Source: Lactobacillus johnsonii (GTDB lineage: Bacteria > Bacillota > Bacilli > Lactobacillales > Lactobacillaceae). Taken from it: a DNA stretch of 64,000 bases. Positions 45,280 to 56,055 of the stretch are shown here, piece by piece. Location of the stretch: contig NZ_CP059055.1 in assembly GCF_014058685.1 (NCBI RefSeq), forward strand, positions 186,001-250,000, written 5' to 3'. The notes beneath the pieces are model-generated. The model saw only the letters and a program-made list of their open reading frames with translations, was not told the origin of the DNA and did not search any database. The stretch's first letter is position 1. Each line of letters begins with the position of its first letter. A program made the position numbers and the translations under genes.

Positions 45280-45740
45280 TGGTTTATTATCAAAAAATGA
45301 CGCCTGAAGGCTATCAGGAAATTAAAGACGAGATAGCTCGCTTAAAGAAAGATCGGCCACGAAGAATTAAAATCTTACAAGAAGCTCGTAGTATGGGAGA
45401 CTTATCAGAAAACTCTGAATATACTACAGCTAAGATGGAATTAGGACATTTACAAAGTCGCTTACGCTATTTAGATAAGCAATTAAGATATTCAGAAATT
45501 ATTCAAAAAGATGAAAGTGGGACTATTGATTTAGGATCAAATGTTACTTTACTTTTTGATGGTGACGATGAAGCTGAAAAGTATCGGATTGTTGGTAGGA
45601 TGGAAGCAGATTTAGCTAAGGGAAAAATTTCCTTTGATTCACCTTTGGGGCAAGCTTTGATGAAGAAAAAAGCTGGTACAACAGTAACTGTTGAAGCGCC
45701 AGCTGGAAGTTATGATGTTAAAATTATCGCTGTAAATTAA
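45279..45740 (+). CDS. greA: Transcription elongation factor GreA
   Basis: This 153-residue protein has an N-terminal coiled-coil with the acidic tip MGDLSENSEYTTAK and a C-terminal FKBP-like domain (GSNVTLLFDGDDEAEKYRIVG... PLGQALMKKKAGTTVTVEAP). It rescues backtracked RNA polymerase by stimulating transcript cleavage. Slightly shorter than the usual 157-160 residues; lactobacilli often have two GreA paralogs and this may be the secondary one. Translationally coupled to the lipoprotein gene, an odd pairing. Confidence 0.92.
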   Translation: MVYYQKMTPEGYQEIKDEIARLKKDRPRRIKILQEARSMGDLSENSEYTTAKMELGHLQSRLRYLDKQLRYSEIIQKDESGTIDLGSNVTLLFDGDDEAEKYRIVGRMEADLAKGKISFDSPLGQALMKKKAGTTVTVEAPAGSYDVKIIAVN

Positions 45741-45772
45741 AAGACATCTCGCTTATGCGGGATGTCTTTTTC
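45740..45772. terminator. Bidirectional terminator between greA and hsp20
   Basis: AAAAGACATC.CGC / GCGGGATGTCTTTTT hairpin between convergent genes. Confidence 0.88.
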
Positions 45773-45784
45773 TTATCTAAATAT

Positions 45785-46216
45785 TTATTCAATATTAATT
45801 GTATTTTCCTTATCTTCTTCAGTTAACTTTGGTAAGGTAATGGTTAAAACGCCATTGACGTCTTTTGCGGAAATGTCTTTAGAGTCAACATCAGGAATAC
45901 GATAACTTCTTTGAATGTGACCAACGCTTCTTTCACGGTGAAGAACATTGCCATTGTTATTGTCTAAGTTATCGAATGAATCCCGACTACCTGAAACGTT
46001 TAGAACGCCATCTTTATATGAAACTTTGATGTCTTTCTTATCCATTCCTGGCATGTCAACCTTAACAATATAGTCCTTATCAGTTTCTGCTACATCAGAT
46101 TGCATAATGTTCTTGATGGAACTGTCGTCAAAAAAGTCTTTTGGAAAACTAAATCAATCACTTAATTGATCCATCATATTATCGTTGTTACGATTTTTCA
46201 TCATTTCGTTTGCCAT
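45785..46216 (-). pseudogene. hsp20: Small heat shock protein Hsp20 with in-frame TGA at codon 21
   Basis: From ATG 46214-46216 (GGAAGGAAG upstream) the frame reads MANEMMKNRNNDNMMDQLSD, then TGA (46154-46156), then continues without shift as FSFPKDFF and the alpha-crystallin domain (DYIVKVDMPGMDKKDIKVSY... GVLTITLPK). Lactobacillar Hsp20 proteins usually have Trp-Phe at this point, so TGG to TGA is the likely change. The full frame is 143 residues. An internal ATG at 46105 could give a 106-residue domain-only product, but it has no good ribosome binding site. The upstream CIRCE-like operator is kept. Confidence 0.88.
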
Positions 46217-46242
46217 AATAAAACTTCCTTCCATTACGCTCT

Positions 46243-46260
46243 CTACAATTTCTATTGTAG
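46243..46260 (-). other. Hairpin in the hsp20 leader
   Basis: CTACAAT / ATTGTAG (7 bp, 4-base loop) about 27-44 bases upstream of the hsp20 ATG. It does not cover the ribosome binding site, so I do not call it an RNA thermometer. Confidence 0.4.
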
Positions 46261-46285
46261 TAGGTCCGTAGGGAAAGTAAAATAT

Positions 46286-46312
46286 TTAGCACTCTAATTA
46301 GAGCGGTGCTAA
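46286..46312. promoter_or_regulatory. CIRCE-like operator (HrcA) upstream of hsp20
   Basis: TTAGCACTC, nine bases, CGGTGCTAA: one half-site is perfect and the other differs at two of nine from GAGTGCTAA. Spacing is exact. It indicates HrcA control of hsp20, about 70-96 bases before its ATG. Confidence 0.8.
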
Positions 46313-46321
46313 TAAAAATAA

Positions 46322-46358
46322 AAAAATAGGATTTAGAAGCACTCTAAATCCTATTTTT
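46322..46358 (-). terminator. Terminator of the first phospho-beta-glucosidase gene
   Basis: Perfect 15-bp stem AAAAATAGGATTTAG / CTAAATCCTATTTTT, six bases after the stop on the minus strand. Confidence 0.9.
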
Positions 46359-46363
46359 GATGG

Positions 46364-47899
<1,536 letters not shown>

Positions 47900-47928
47900 T
47901 TATTTTTATAAGAAAACAGTGATAATTA

Positions 47929-47957
47929 TTGCAAACGGTTTCATTATGGAGTATTAT
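47929..47957 (+). promoter_or_regulatory. Promoter with overlapping cre for the celB-gntR unit
   Basis: -35 TTGCAA (47929-47934), 17-base spacer, -10 TATTAT (47952-47957). cre TGCAAACGGTTTCA (47930-47943; 13 of 14 matches) covers the -35. Confidence 0.65.
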
Positions 47958-48009
47958 ACAGGTGTTGTCTGAATTGTTCAGGAACAATATTAGGAGGACA
48001 GATACAATA

Positions 48010-48507
48010 ATGACCAAAAGAGATCAGAGTTTAGAACAAAAGAAACATGATATGAGTGTGAGATCTATAAATTTTAGCCGCTATTTAATGATTCGGTATT
48101 TTTCTGCGGCGTTCTTATTCACTAATCTCTTTTGGTTAGTTTTTGCAATTTGTTACCAAAATATTGTTGCTTCGATAATTTCGGGATTATTATTTGTTTT
48201 ATTATTAATAGCTTCAGTAGAGCAGATAAGTAAGTGGAACGTCAGAAATACTGACTTAAAATTTACAAAACTGTATTATCAACTCCAGCTAGGTGCAAAT
48301 GTAATCTTTGCTATCAGTTGCTATTTACCGTTTGGAAAGACTCTATTTCCTTTTATGGCTACAAACGATGTCGCAAATGTGATCTTTACAATTTTAGTTG
48401 TTGGAATATTAGGATCTATTTTGATCTTAAGAAGAATTAGCAACATTCAAAATGGTCGCGACAAATATGCAGGAGCAATTAAGACATTTGAAAGTAATAG
48501 ACAGTAG
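48010..48507 (+). CDS. Four-span membrane protein of the beta-glucoside cluster, unknown
   Basis: ATG 48010 has TTAGGAGGA upstream; the frame could be extended to 47929 but that covers the promoter. The 165-residue protein has a charged N-terminal tail and about four spans (YFSAAFLFTNLFWLVFAICY, VASIISGLLFVLLLIASV, LGANVIFAISCYLPFG, VIFTILVVGILGSILIL). I do not recognise the family. It sits directly before celB (22 bases) in a catabolite-controlled unit, so a role beside the PTS permease is plausible but unproven. Confidence 0.7.
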   Translation: MTKRDQSLEQKKHDMSVRSINFSRYLMIRYFSAAFLFTNLFWLVFAICYQNIVASIISGLLFVLLLIASVEQISKWNVRNTDLKFTKLYYQLQLGANVIFAISCYLPFGKTLFPFMATNDVANVIFTILVVGILGSILILRRISNIQNGRDKYAGAIKTFESNRQ

Positions 48508-48529
48508 GACAAATTGAGGGAGATGTACT

Positions 48530-49882
48530 ATGTCTGACACTGCGCAACCATCATTTAAAGATAAAATGATGAAGGCTTTAGGTAAGTTCTCAGGTTCACG
48601 TTTTGTACGTGCAATTATGGGTGCTGGTTATTCTATTATTGCCTTTTCTATCATTGGATCTATGTTTTTGGTCTTAACAGTTTTAACACAAGTTATTACT
48701 GCTAAAGGATTTGTAGATTTTTATAACAATACATTTGGACGTTTTAACAATATTTATACTGTTATTTACAACGCCACAATGGGTATTATTGCGATATACT
48801 TTGCTGGATCATTCGCTTATAACTATGCCGATATTTATCGCAAAGAAGAAAACTTATTGCTTGATCCATTAAACGCTGTTTTCTTAACTTTAATGGGCCT
48901 ATTCATTACCGTTCCACAATTAGTTTGGAAGGGCGGCAATACTATTTTTGTTAATATCTTAAAGAAAGATAATGTTGTTGCCGGAGGATATGGTATCTCT
49001 GGATCAGGTTTAACAAGAATTGGTGCGACTGGTATTTTTACTGGTTTGATCGTTGCTTGGTTAACTGTTCAAATTTATCGCTTCTGTATTAAACATAATT
49101 GGCGTATTAAGATGCCAGCATCTGTTCCATCTGGTGTTGCTAACTCATTTACTGCCTTAATTCCTGGTTTCGTCATTGCAGTAGTTATTGCGGTAATTGA
49201 TGTAATTTTAATTGTACTTGGTACAGATATTTTCCAACTCCTATTTATCCCATTCTCATTTGTTTCAAATATTGCTAATACCTGGTGGGGAGTATTAATT
49301 ATCTTCTTCCTGATCCACTTCTTATGGTGGTTTGGTATTCATGGTGCAACCATTATTTCAAGTTTCTATCAAGCCATTGTTTTATCAAATATGGCTGCTA
49401 ATGCTGCTGGTGCTCACTATGTGTTTGCTGGTGAATTCTCAAACGCCTTTGTAATTATGGGTGGTTCTGGTGCTACCCTTGGTATGGCTCTTTGGATGGC
49501 ATTTGCTGCTAGATCAAAGCAATTACGAGAACTTGGTAAACTTGAAGCTGTTCCTGCTGTATTTAACATTAACGAACCTTTACTATTTGGTTTGCCAATT
49601 GTTTATAACATTAAATTGTTTATTCCATTCTTAGCTGCTCCAATGGTATGTTCAATGACTGCTTATGCTGCAATTGCAACTCACTTAGTTCCTAAGATCA
49701 TTGTTCAACAACCATGGCCAATTCCTGTAGGTCTTGGTGGTATGATGGCTACTGCTAGTTGGCAAGGTTTCGTTTTAGCCTTGGTCAATGCTATAATTGC
49801 CTTCTTGATTTGGTATCCATTTATTAAGCACTATGACAACGAATTGCTTAAGGAGGAACAAGCAGATGCTACTAAAGCATAA
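48530..49882 (+). CDS. celB: PTS cellobiose-type EIIC permease, copy 1
   Basis: This 450-residue EIIC of the lactose/diacetylchitobiose/cellobiose family has about ten spans, with the substrate-site motifs FFLIHFLWWFGIHGATI and EAVPAVFNINEPLLFGLPIVYN (conserved Glu). It forms the sugar channel and needs cellobiose-type EIIA and EIIB. None is encoded in this unit, so it probably borrows those encoded at 53474-54463 (inference). AGGGAG precedes the ATG. Confidence 0.93.
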   Translation: MSDTAQPSFKDKMMKALGKFSGSRFVRAIMGAGYSIIAFSIIGSMFLVLTVLTQVITAKGFVDFYNNTFGRFNNIYTVIYNATMGIIAIYFAGSFAYNYADIYRKEENLLLDPLNAVFLTLMGLFITVPQLVWKGGNTIFVNILKKDNVVAGGYGISGSGLTRIGATGIFTGLIVAWLTVQIYRFCIKHNWRIKMPASVPSGVANSFTALIPGFVIAVVIAVIDVILIVLGTDIFQLLFIPFSFVSNIANTWWGVLIIFFLIHFLWWFGIHGATIISSFYQAIVLSNMAANAAGAHYVFAGEFSNAFVIMGGSGATLGMALWMAFAARSKQLRELGKLEAVPAVFNINEPLLFGLPIVYNIKLFIPFLAAPMVCSMTAYAAIATHLVPKIIVQQPWPIPVGLGGMMATASWQGFVLALVNAIIAFLIWYPFIKHYDNELLKEEQADATKA

Positions 49883-49901
49883 TTAAAAAGTATAGACTTT
49901 T

Positions 49902-49940
49902 AAAATCTTCGTAGTTTAAAATATAACTATGAAGATTTTT
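49902..49940 (+). terminator. Weak terminator between celB and gntR
   Basis: AAAATCTTCGTAGTT / AACTATGAAGATTTTT imperfect hairpin, 17 bases before the gntR start; partial read-through is likely. Confidence 0.55.
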
Positions 49941-49957
49941 ATTTTAAGGACATAGTA

Positions 49958-50656
49958 ATGAAAAAATATGAATTAGTTGCGGATAAAATAAAAGCTTATA
50001 TCACCAAAAACAAACTTCATCATGGAGATAAGTTACCAACAATTACCGAATTAATGAAAGAATATCAAGTTGGTAAATCTACTATCTTACAGGCGATTAC
50101 TTTGTTAACTCAACGAGGAATAGTTTATAAAGTTCAAGGTTCTGGCGTTTTTGTCAGACCTACAGGGCGAGATGGTTATATGTCACTTACTGATAACGCC
50201 GGGTTTGCTCATGTTTTAAAAGATCCTACTACTGAAGTAATTGAGTTTGCTGAGAAAAGGCCCCCTAAACCTTTATGTGACTATCTGCATTCTGATGAAG
50301 TATGTTACTTTATAAAAAGATTGCGCAGACAAGAAGGGAAGCCATTTGTTTTAGAAGAATCGTATTATCCTAAGAGCATTATTCCGTTTATGAGTAAGGA
50401 AATTGCTGAGGGATCGATTTTTGACTATATCAAGGATGGTTTAAAGAAAGAAATTCGTTTCTCTGATAAATATATGCGCGTTAGAAAGTTAAGAGCCGAT
50501 GAAGCAAAATATCTAGAATTAGAAGAAGGAGATCCCTGTTTAGAAGTTTATGATACTTTCTATTTAGCCAATGGGACACCATTTGATAGTTCTAAATTGG
50601 TATACAATTATCAAAACTCTAAATTCTATGATCAAAGTTCTGATGATATTATTTAA
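49958..50656 (+). CDS. GntR-family regulator with UTRA domain (copy 1)
   Basis: This 232-residue protein has an N-terminal winged helix (about 1-70: KIKAYITKNKLHHGDKLPTI, QVGKSTILQAITLL, GIVYKVQGSGVFV) and a C-terminal UTRA ligand domain (RRQEGKPFVLEESYYP ... LEVYDTFYLANGTPFD). It is the HutC-subfamily type usual for local control of beta-glucoside PTS genes, with a sugar phosphate as effector. Ends at a bidirectional terminator. Confidence 0.9.
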   Translation: MKKYELVADKIKAYITKNKLHHGDKLPTITELMKEYQVGKSTILQAITLLTQRGIVYKVQGSGVFVRPTGRDGYMSLTDNAGFAHVLKDPTTEVIEFAEKRPPKPLCDYLHSDEVCYFIKRLRRQEGKPFVLEESYYPKSIIPFMSKEIAEGSIFDYIKDGLKKEIRFSDKYMRVRKLRADEAKYLELEEGDPCLEVYDTFYLANGTPFDSSKLVYNYQNSKFYDQSSDDII

Positions 50657-50708
50657 AAAAATAGTCCTAGTCTCAAAATACAAATTCTTTGAGACTAGGA
50701 CTATTTTT
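50656..50708. terminator. Bidirectional terminator between gntR and the DUF3284 gene
   Basis: Very long perfect arms (ATAGTCCTAGTCTCAAA and complement) flanked by A and T runs. Confidence 0.93.
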
Positions 50709-51114
50709 ATTTTGTATAGGCTAAGACATTATTTTTCATTTGCTTTAGTTGTTTTTTTGCGCCTTGCTTTAACTGCCAGTTATAAAACCAGGTACCGATA
50801 TTAGAATGTTTCTTTTCGTCATAGCTAAGAACATCCTCTTTAAAAACAATCTGACAACCCTGCGGTGTATCGGTTAAATAGTAGCCAATTTTAATATATA
50901 TTTTAGGTGACTTAAAAACTGAAACATATTTTTTACCGAATTCATATTCAGTGATTTCGGCTTTTACATTTCTTTGTTGATATGTTGTTTCTGCAGCAAT
51001 TTTAACAGGTAAGTCATTACCACGGGATTTTTTAATTGCTTGAGTAAGTTGCCTATCTAGGTAATTAAAGAAATCTTTTGATTCGAAGTTTGCTTGTTCT
51101 TTGATTGTAATCAT
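50707..51114 (-). CDS. DUF3284 family protein
   Basis: This 135-residue soluble protein resembles DUF3284, a family often encoded with cellobiose/beta-glucoside PTS genes in lactobacilli. Its fold is predicted alpha/beta (START/SRPBCC-like), with YQQRNVKAEITEYEFGKKYVSV in the central sheet and SNIGTWFYNWQLKQGAKKQL in the long C-terminal helix. It follows the GH1 copy 2 gene on the minus strand, after that gene's terminator. Function unknown. Confidence 0.75.
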   Translation of the reverse strand: MITIKEQANFESKDFFNYLDRQLTQAIKKSRGNDLPVKIAAETTYQQRNVKAEITEYEFGKKYVSVFKSPKIYIKIGYYLTDTPQGCQIVFKEDVLSYDEKKHSNIGTWFYNWQLKQGAKKQLKQMKNNVLAYTK

Positions 51115-51143
51115 TTTGTCTGTCTTTCTCTATCTATTTTGTC

Positions 51144-51176
51144 AAAAAAATAGAACCTAGAAAAAGCTAGGTTCTA
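51144..51176 (-). terminator. Terminator of GH1 copy 2
   Basis: Minus-strand stem TAGAACCTAG / CTAGGTTCTA followed by seven T. Confidence 0.85.
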
Positions 51177-51185
51177 TCTTGTTTT

Positions 51186-52744
<1,559 letters not shown>

Positions 52745-52745
52745 C

Positions 52746-53471
52746 TTAAAAGCTATTTGTCTCTAAAACGACATAATTTCGTTCATTGTAGCGATTTCGG
52801 CTTGTTGAATATTCAACTGGTTGACCATTGTTTAACCAGACAATTTGTTCCAGCTCTAAGATTGGATCGTCTTTTTTGGCTTGAAGATACTGTTGATCCC
52901 AATCATCAGCCTTAGTAGCCTTAATTTTACGATAGGCAACGCCAAATTTAAGTTTCAAATTATGATGAAGATAATTATAGATAGAATTATGTAATATATC
53001 TTCATTTAAATCTGGAACTAAGTTAACTGGCATAAATGTATGTTCCAGAATCAGAGGTTTACCTTCAAGCCGTCTTAGACGACGAATATTGTAAACTGGA
53101 TCGCTAGATTTTAATTTTAAGTAATGTTGAACATCTTCATTTGGAAATTCAACATTAAACTCAATGATATCGCTAGTGACCTCATTAGATCCTAGTAGAT
53201 TAGCTAAACCACTAAAAGCATTTGCTGGTGAATCAAATTTATCTTGAATTGGAATTGGGCCTAAGACAAAAGTGCCGAGACCAGATTCTTTATAAACCAG
53301 ACCTTTTCTTTGTAGACCATCTAAGGCCTTCTTAACAGTTAAACGGCTTACGTGTAATTCTTCTGCAAGTGTTTTTTGGTCAGGAAGGGGAGTTTGAGGT
53401 TTATAGACTCCATCTTCAATTCTTTTTTGTAGAATTCGAGCAACTTTTAAGTACTTTGCTTCAGCAGTCAT
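52746..53471 (-). CDS. GntR-family regulator with UTRA domain (copy 2)
   Basis: This 241-residue protein has a winged helix (LHVSRLTVKKALDGLQRKGLVYKESGLGTFV) and a UTRA domain (RRLEGKPLILEHTFMPVNLVPD ... LELEQIVWLNNGQPVEYS). Its ATG overlaps the EIIA stop (TAATG), so it is made together with the PTS components it presumably controls. It is only distantly similar to copy 1 at 49958, suggesting different effectors or operators. Confidence 0.92.
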   Translation of the reverse strand: MTAEAKYLKVARILQKRIEDGVYKPQTPLPDQKTLAEELHVSRLTVKKALDGLQRKGLVYKESGLGTFVLGPIPIQDKFDSPANAFSGLANLLGSNEVTSDIIEFNVEFPNEDVQHYLKLKSSDPVYNIRRLRRLEGKPLILEHTFMPVNLVPDLNEDILHNSIYNYLHHNLKLKFGVAYRKIKATKADDWDQQYLQAKKDDPILELEQIVWLNNGQPVEYSTSRNRYNERNYVVLETNSF

Positions 53472-53797
53472 TACTTTTCAGCCATTTTTTTGTAAACAGC
53501 TACTACTTCCTTAGCTAAATCAATAAAAGTAATAGCTGTCATTAAGTGGTCTTGAGCATGAACCATGTAAAGGTCAACTTTTACATGGTTACCTTGTGCT
53601 TCTTGGGTCAACATATCAGTTTGAACATTGTGGGCATTTACTAAGCCTTCGTTTGCTTGCTTAATAAACTCATCAGCCTTTTCAAAGTCGCCTTTTTTAG
53701 CAGCTTGGATTGCTTGCATAGCAGCAGCCTTTGCATTACCAGCTTGCATAATAATTCCCATTACAACTTGCATGTTATCGCTATTTTCTTGTGCCAT
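53471..53797 (-). CDS. celA: PTS lactose/cellobiose-type EIIA
   Basis: ATG 53795-53797 follows TAGGAGA; the frame extends to 53848 but without a start signal and into a hairpin. The 108-residue all-helical protein has the active-site His in VDLYMVHAQDHLM (about residue 80). It takes phosphate from HPr and gives it to EIIB. It lies in the EIIB-82aa-EIIA-gntR operon. Only one EIIA of this class is visible, for two EIIC proteins. Confidence 0.93.
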   Translation of the reverse strand: MAQENSDNMQVVMGIIMQAGNAKAAAMQAIQAAKKGDFEKADEFIKQANEGLVNAHNVQTDMLTQEAQGNHVKVDLYMVHAQDHLMTAITFIDLAKEVVAVYKKMAEK

Positions 53798-53825
53798 AAT
53801 TTTAATTCTCCTAGATAGTATTTTT

Positions 53826-53878
53826 AAAATAAAAGATGCTCCTGACAATTATTTATTTTACTATGTCAGCAAGCATCT
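53826..53878 (-). terminator. Attenuator-like terminator upstream of EIIA
   Basis: Long interrupted stem (AGATGCT.CTGACA 53834-53847 with TGTCAGCAAGCATCT 53864-53878), then a T-rich tract on the minus strand. It is placed between the 82-residue gene and EIIA, so it could lower EIIA-GntR expression relative to EIIB. Confidence 0.7.
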
Positions 53879-53886
53879 CCCATAAA

Positions 53887-54135
53887 TTATTTTTGTTTTA
53901 ATTCTTGAATTCCTTGATCAATTGCTGCATCACAATCAATTGGTAATTGCAGTAGCATTTGTCCGTCTATCTCAAGACCTTTAGGGACTTGGATAATACC
54001 AGGAAAATGATAGCCATGATGAGCTTTAGTTTCATTATCTAAATAAATAGAAACTTGTCCATCTGCGCTGACTCCAATTTTAAAGTGATGACCGTTACGA
54101 TCAAATTCGTTAACAATTTTTACTTCGTCGTTCAT
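53887..54135 (-). CDS. Small PTS-associated protein, unknown (82 residues)
   Basis: I do not recognise a family. The sequence has a beta-rich start (VKIVNEFDRNGHHFKIGV, QVSIYLDNETKAHHGYHFPG) with several His and ends in a helix (CDAAIDQGIQELKQK). It starts four bases after the EIIB stop and its ribosome binding site lies inside the EIIB end, so it is translationally coupled to EIIB. Being placed between EIIB and EIIA suggests a role with this PTS (inference). Confidence 0.7.
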   Translation of the reverse strand: MNDEVKIVNEFDRNGHHFKIGVSADGQVSIYLDNETKAHHGYHFPGIIQVPKGLEIDGQMLLQLPIDCDAAIDQGIQELKQK

Positions 54136-54139
54136 TTGA

Positions 54140-54463
54140 CTATTTATCGCCCATTAATTCTTGAGCAGTTTCAAGAACATGCTCACCATTCATCATACCG
54201 TAGTCTTGCATGTTAATAACTGCTAATGGGATGCCTGCTTCATCAGTAATCTTTTTAACACTGTCTTCCATGTATTGAACTTGAGGTCCAAGCATTAATA
54301 CATCTGGGTGTTCCTTATCAATTTCATCTTGAATACCTGATGCTGCAGTAGCAAAGATCTTGTAGTCCTTACCTTTTTCTTTAGCTGCGTTTTGCATCTT
54401 TGATACTAAAAGTGAAGTTGACATACCTGCTGAACAAGCTAACATAATAGTTTTATCTGCCAT
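54140..54463 (-). CDS. PTS cellobiose-type EIIB
   Basis: This 107-residue protein has the P-loop LACSAGMSTSLLVSKM with phospho-Cys 10, typical of EIIB-cel. It passes phosphate from EIIA to the sugar at EIIC. First gene of a minus-strand operon with a strong promoter and a cre site; AGGAGA precedes the ATG. Confidence 0.94.
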   Translation of the reverse strand: MADKTIMLACSAGMSTSLLVSKMQNAAKEKGKDYKIFATAASGIQDEIDKEHPDVLMLGPQVQYMEDSVKKITDEAGIPLAVINMQDYGMMNGEHVLETAQELMGDK

Positions 54464-54549
54464 AATAATTATCTCCTTTGTAAATCTAATTAAGTGTTTT
54501 TCAGTGTTTGAGTGTTGATCTATAAATTAAATGTATGCACTTTCATCAT

Positions 54550-54568
54550 TGAAAGCATTTACATTATA
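54550..54568 (-). promoter_or_regulatory. Promoter and cre of the EIIB operon
   Basis: Extended -10 TGC-TATAAT (54563-54568, minus strand) is directly followed by TGTAAATGCTTTCA (54550-54563; 13 of 14 cre matches), so CcpA bound here would block initiation. Confidence 0.65.
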
Positions 54569-54609
54569 GCACGATTTTGATCATAAGTGTTAGTTAATAG
54601 CTGAAAAAA

Positions 54610-56055
54610 TTATTTACCTTCAGCTTCGTCTTTCTTAAGCGTTGCAGCTTCTCTTTGGACTAAGATCTTGTCGTACTTTCTAGCAAATGGCCAGTAGATC
54701 AAAGTTGAAATAACTAATGTACATGCTTGCCAAATTGCCATCTTCCAGCCACCAATTAGGAAACCGGAGATAACAGCTGGCATTGTCCACGGACAAGCAA
54801 AACCATTAAGAGGGGGAACAATACCAGTTCTAATTACGAAGTAAGTTGAGATAGCAACTACAACTGGTGTTAAGAAGAATGGAATTGCTAAGAATGGGTT
54901 CATAACAATAGGTAAACCGAATAGGAATGGTTCGTTAATGTTAAAGATACCAGGAACTAATTCAACTTTACCGATTGAACGTAATTGTGCTGATTTAGCA
55001 GCAATTAAAATAAAGATAATTAAACCAATAGTGATACCTGAACCAGTCAAGTTAATAAAGTTGTTGTAGAATTCGTTAGTAACAACGTGAGCACCATTGG
55101 CAATAGTTAATTTACCAGCTTTGTACAATTGAGCATTATCAAAAGAGTTAGCTTGAAGCATAGGGCCAGCAAGAGAACCAACAATTAAACCGCCGTGAAC
55201 ACCAAAGAACCAGAAGAATGGTACTAAGAATCCAATAGCGATGGCACCACCAAGTGAATCAGAGATACCTTGAAGTGGAATTTGAAGAGTTTGGTAGGTC
55301 CATTGTAAGAAGTCTGAACCAGTAGTTAACTTAAAGCCTGCGTAAATAAGCATAGTACCAATTAAGATAATTCCTGATGGAATCATAGCAGTAAATTGGT
55401 TAGAAACAGCAGCTGGAACTTGTTCAGGTAACTTAATAGTCCAGCCCTTTTTCATAATAGCTGAGTAAATCCAGCCGACTAACAAACCAACAATGATTGC
55501 GGCGATCATTCCGTCGCCACCAAGCCAGGTAATGTTGAAGACACCTGTAACTGGTGATTCTAGGAATGTTTGTAAAGCGTGTGGTAACTTATCAATATTT
55601 TCAGTTACTGCTTTTGCACTCATTCCACCGTCAATACCTTTAGCCATGGCATTCTTTAATGGACTGTCAATAGTTAAAGTTTGAAGCATTAAGAATGCAG
55701 CTAATGAAGTAAGACCGGGTGCTAGTGGTTCATAGCCTTCATTTTTAACATAAATATAGGCAATACCAACTGCTGCCCACATAGCCATGATACTAAAAGT
55801 AGTAGTGTAGGCTTGGTTGAAGAATGCACCCCAACCGGAAGCATTAATTGCATTAGCTACGGCTGGAATAGGAATATTTCCTAAAATTAAGAAAATAGAT
55901 CCAATAAGGATAAATGGTAAAGTATAAATCATACCATTTTGTAAGGCTTGGATAGCCTTAGTATTAACAAATTTCATTACTGGAGGCAGTATGTGTTTAT
56001 TAACAAACACATACTGCCTGATTGTTTTTGTTCGCTCATTATATTTCGTCTCCAT
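54610..56055 (-). CDS. PTS cellobiose-type EIIC permease, copy 2
   Basis: EIIC of the lactose/cellobiose family with about ten spans; FWFFGVHGGLIVG and ELVPGIFNINEPFLFGLPIVMNP are the substrate-site motifs. The 481-residue frame begins at ATG 56055 inside the end of the upstream GH1 gene, but has no clear ribosome binding site there. A GTG at 56008-56010 (codon 16), after AGGCAGTAT, or the ATG before KFVNTKAIQAL are alternatives. A perfect 15-bp palindrome covers codons 13-24. Cotranscribed with GH1 copy 3. Confidence 0.88.
   Translation of the reverse strand: METKYNERTKTIRQYVFVNKHILPPVMKFVNTKAIQALQNGMIYTLPFILIGSIFLILGNIPIPAVANAINASGWGAFFNQAYTTTFSIMAMWAAVGIAYIYVKNEGYEPLAPGLTSLAAFLMLQTLTIDSPLKNAMAKGIDGGMSAKAVTENIDKLPHALQTFLESPVTGVFNITWLGGDGMIAAIIVGLLVGWIYSAIMKKGWTIKLPEQVPAAVSNQFTAMIPSGIILIGTMLIYAGFKLTTGSDFLQWTYQTLQIPLQGISDSLGGAIAIGFLVPFFWFFGVHGGLIVGSLAGPMLQANSFDNAQLYKAGKLTIANGAHVVTNEFYNNFINLTGSGITIGLIIFILIAAKSAQLRSIGKVELVPGIFNINEPFLFGLPIVMNPFLAIPFFLTPVVVAISTYFVIRTGIVPPLNGFACPWTMPAVISGFLIGGWKMAIWQACTLVISTLIYWPFARKYDKILVQREAATLKKDEAEGK
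55984..56019. repeat. 36-bp perfect palindrome at the EIIC start
   Basis: Arms AGGCAGTATGTGTTT (55984-55998) and AAACACATACTGCCT (56005-56019) with a 6-base loop. On the plus strand it is followed by a T-rich tract, as in a terminator. On the minus strand it buries a possible AGG/GTG start. Confidence 0.85.

Noticed and set aside
46243-46260. RNA thermometer in the hsp20 leader
   Set aside because: The hairpin does not pair with the ribosome binding site or start codon.
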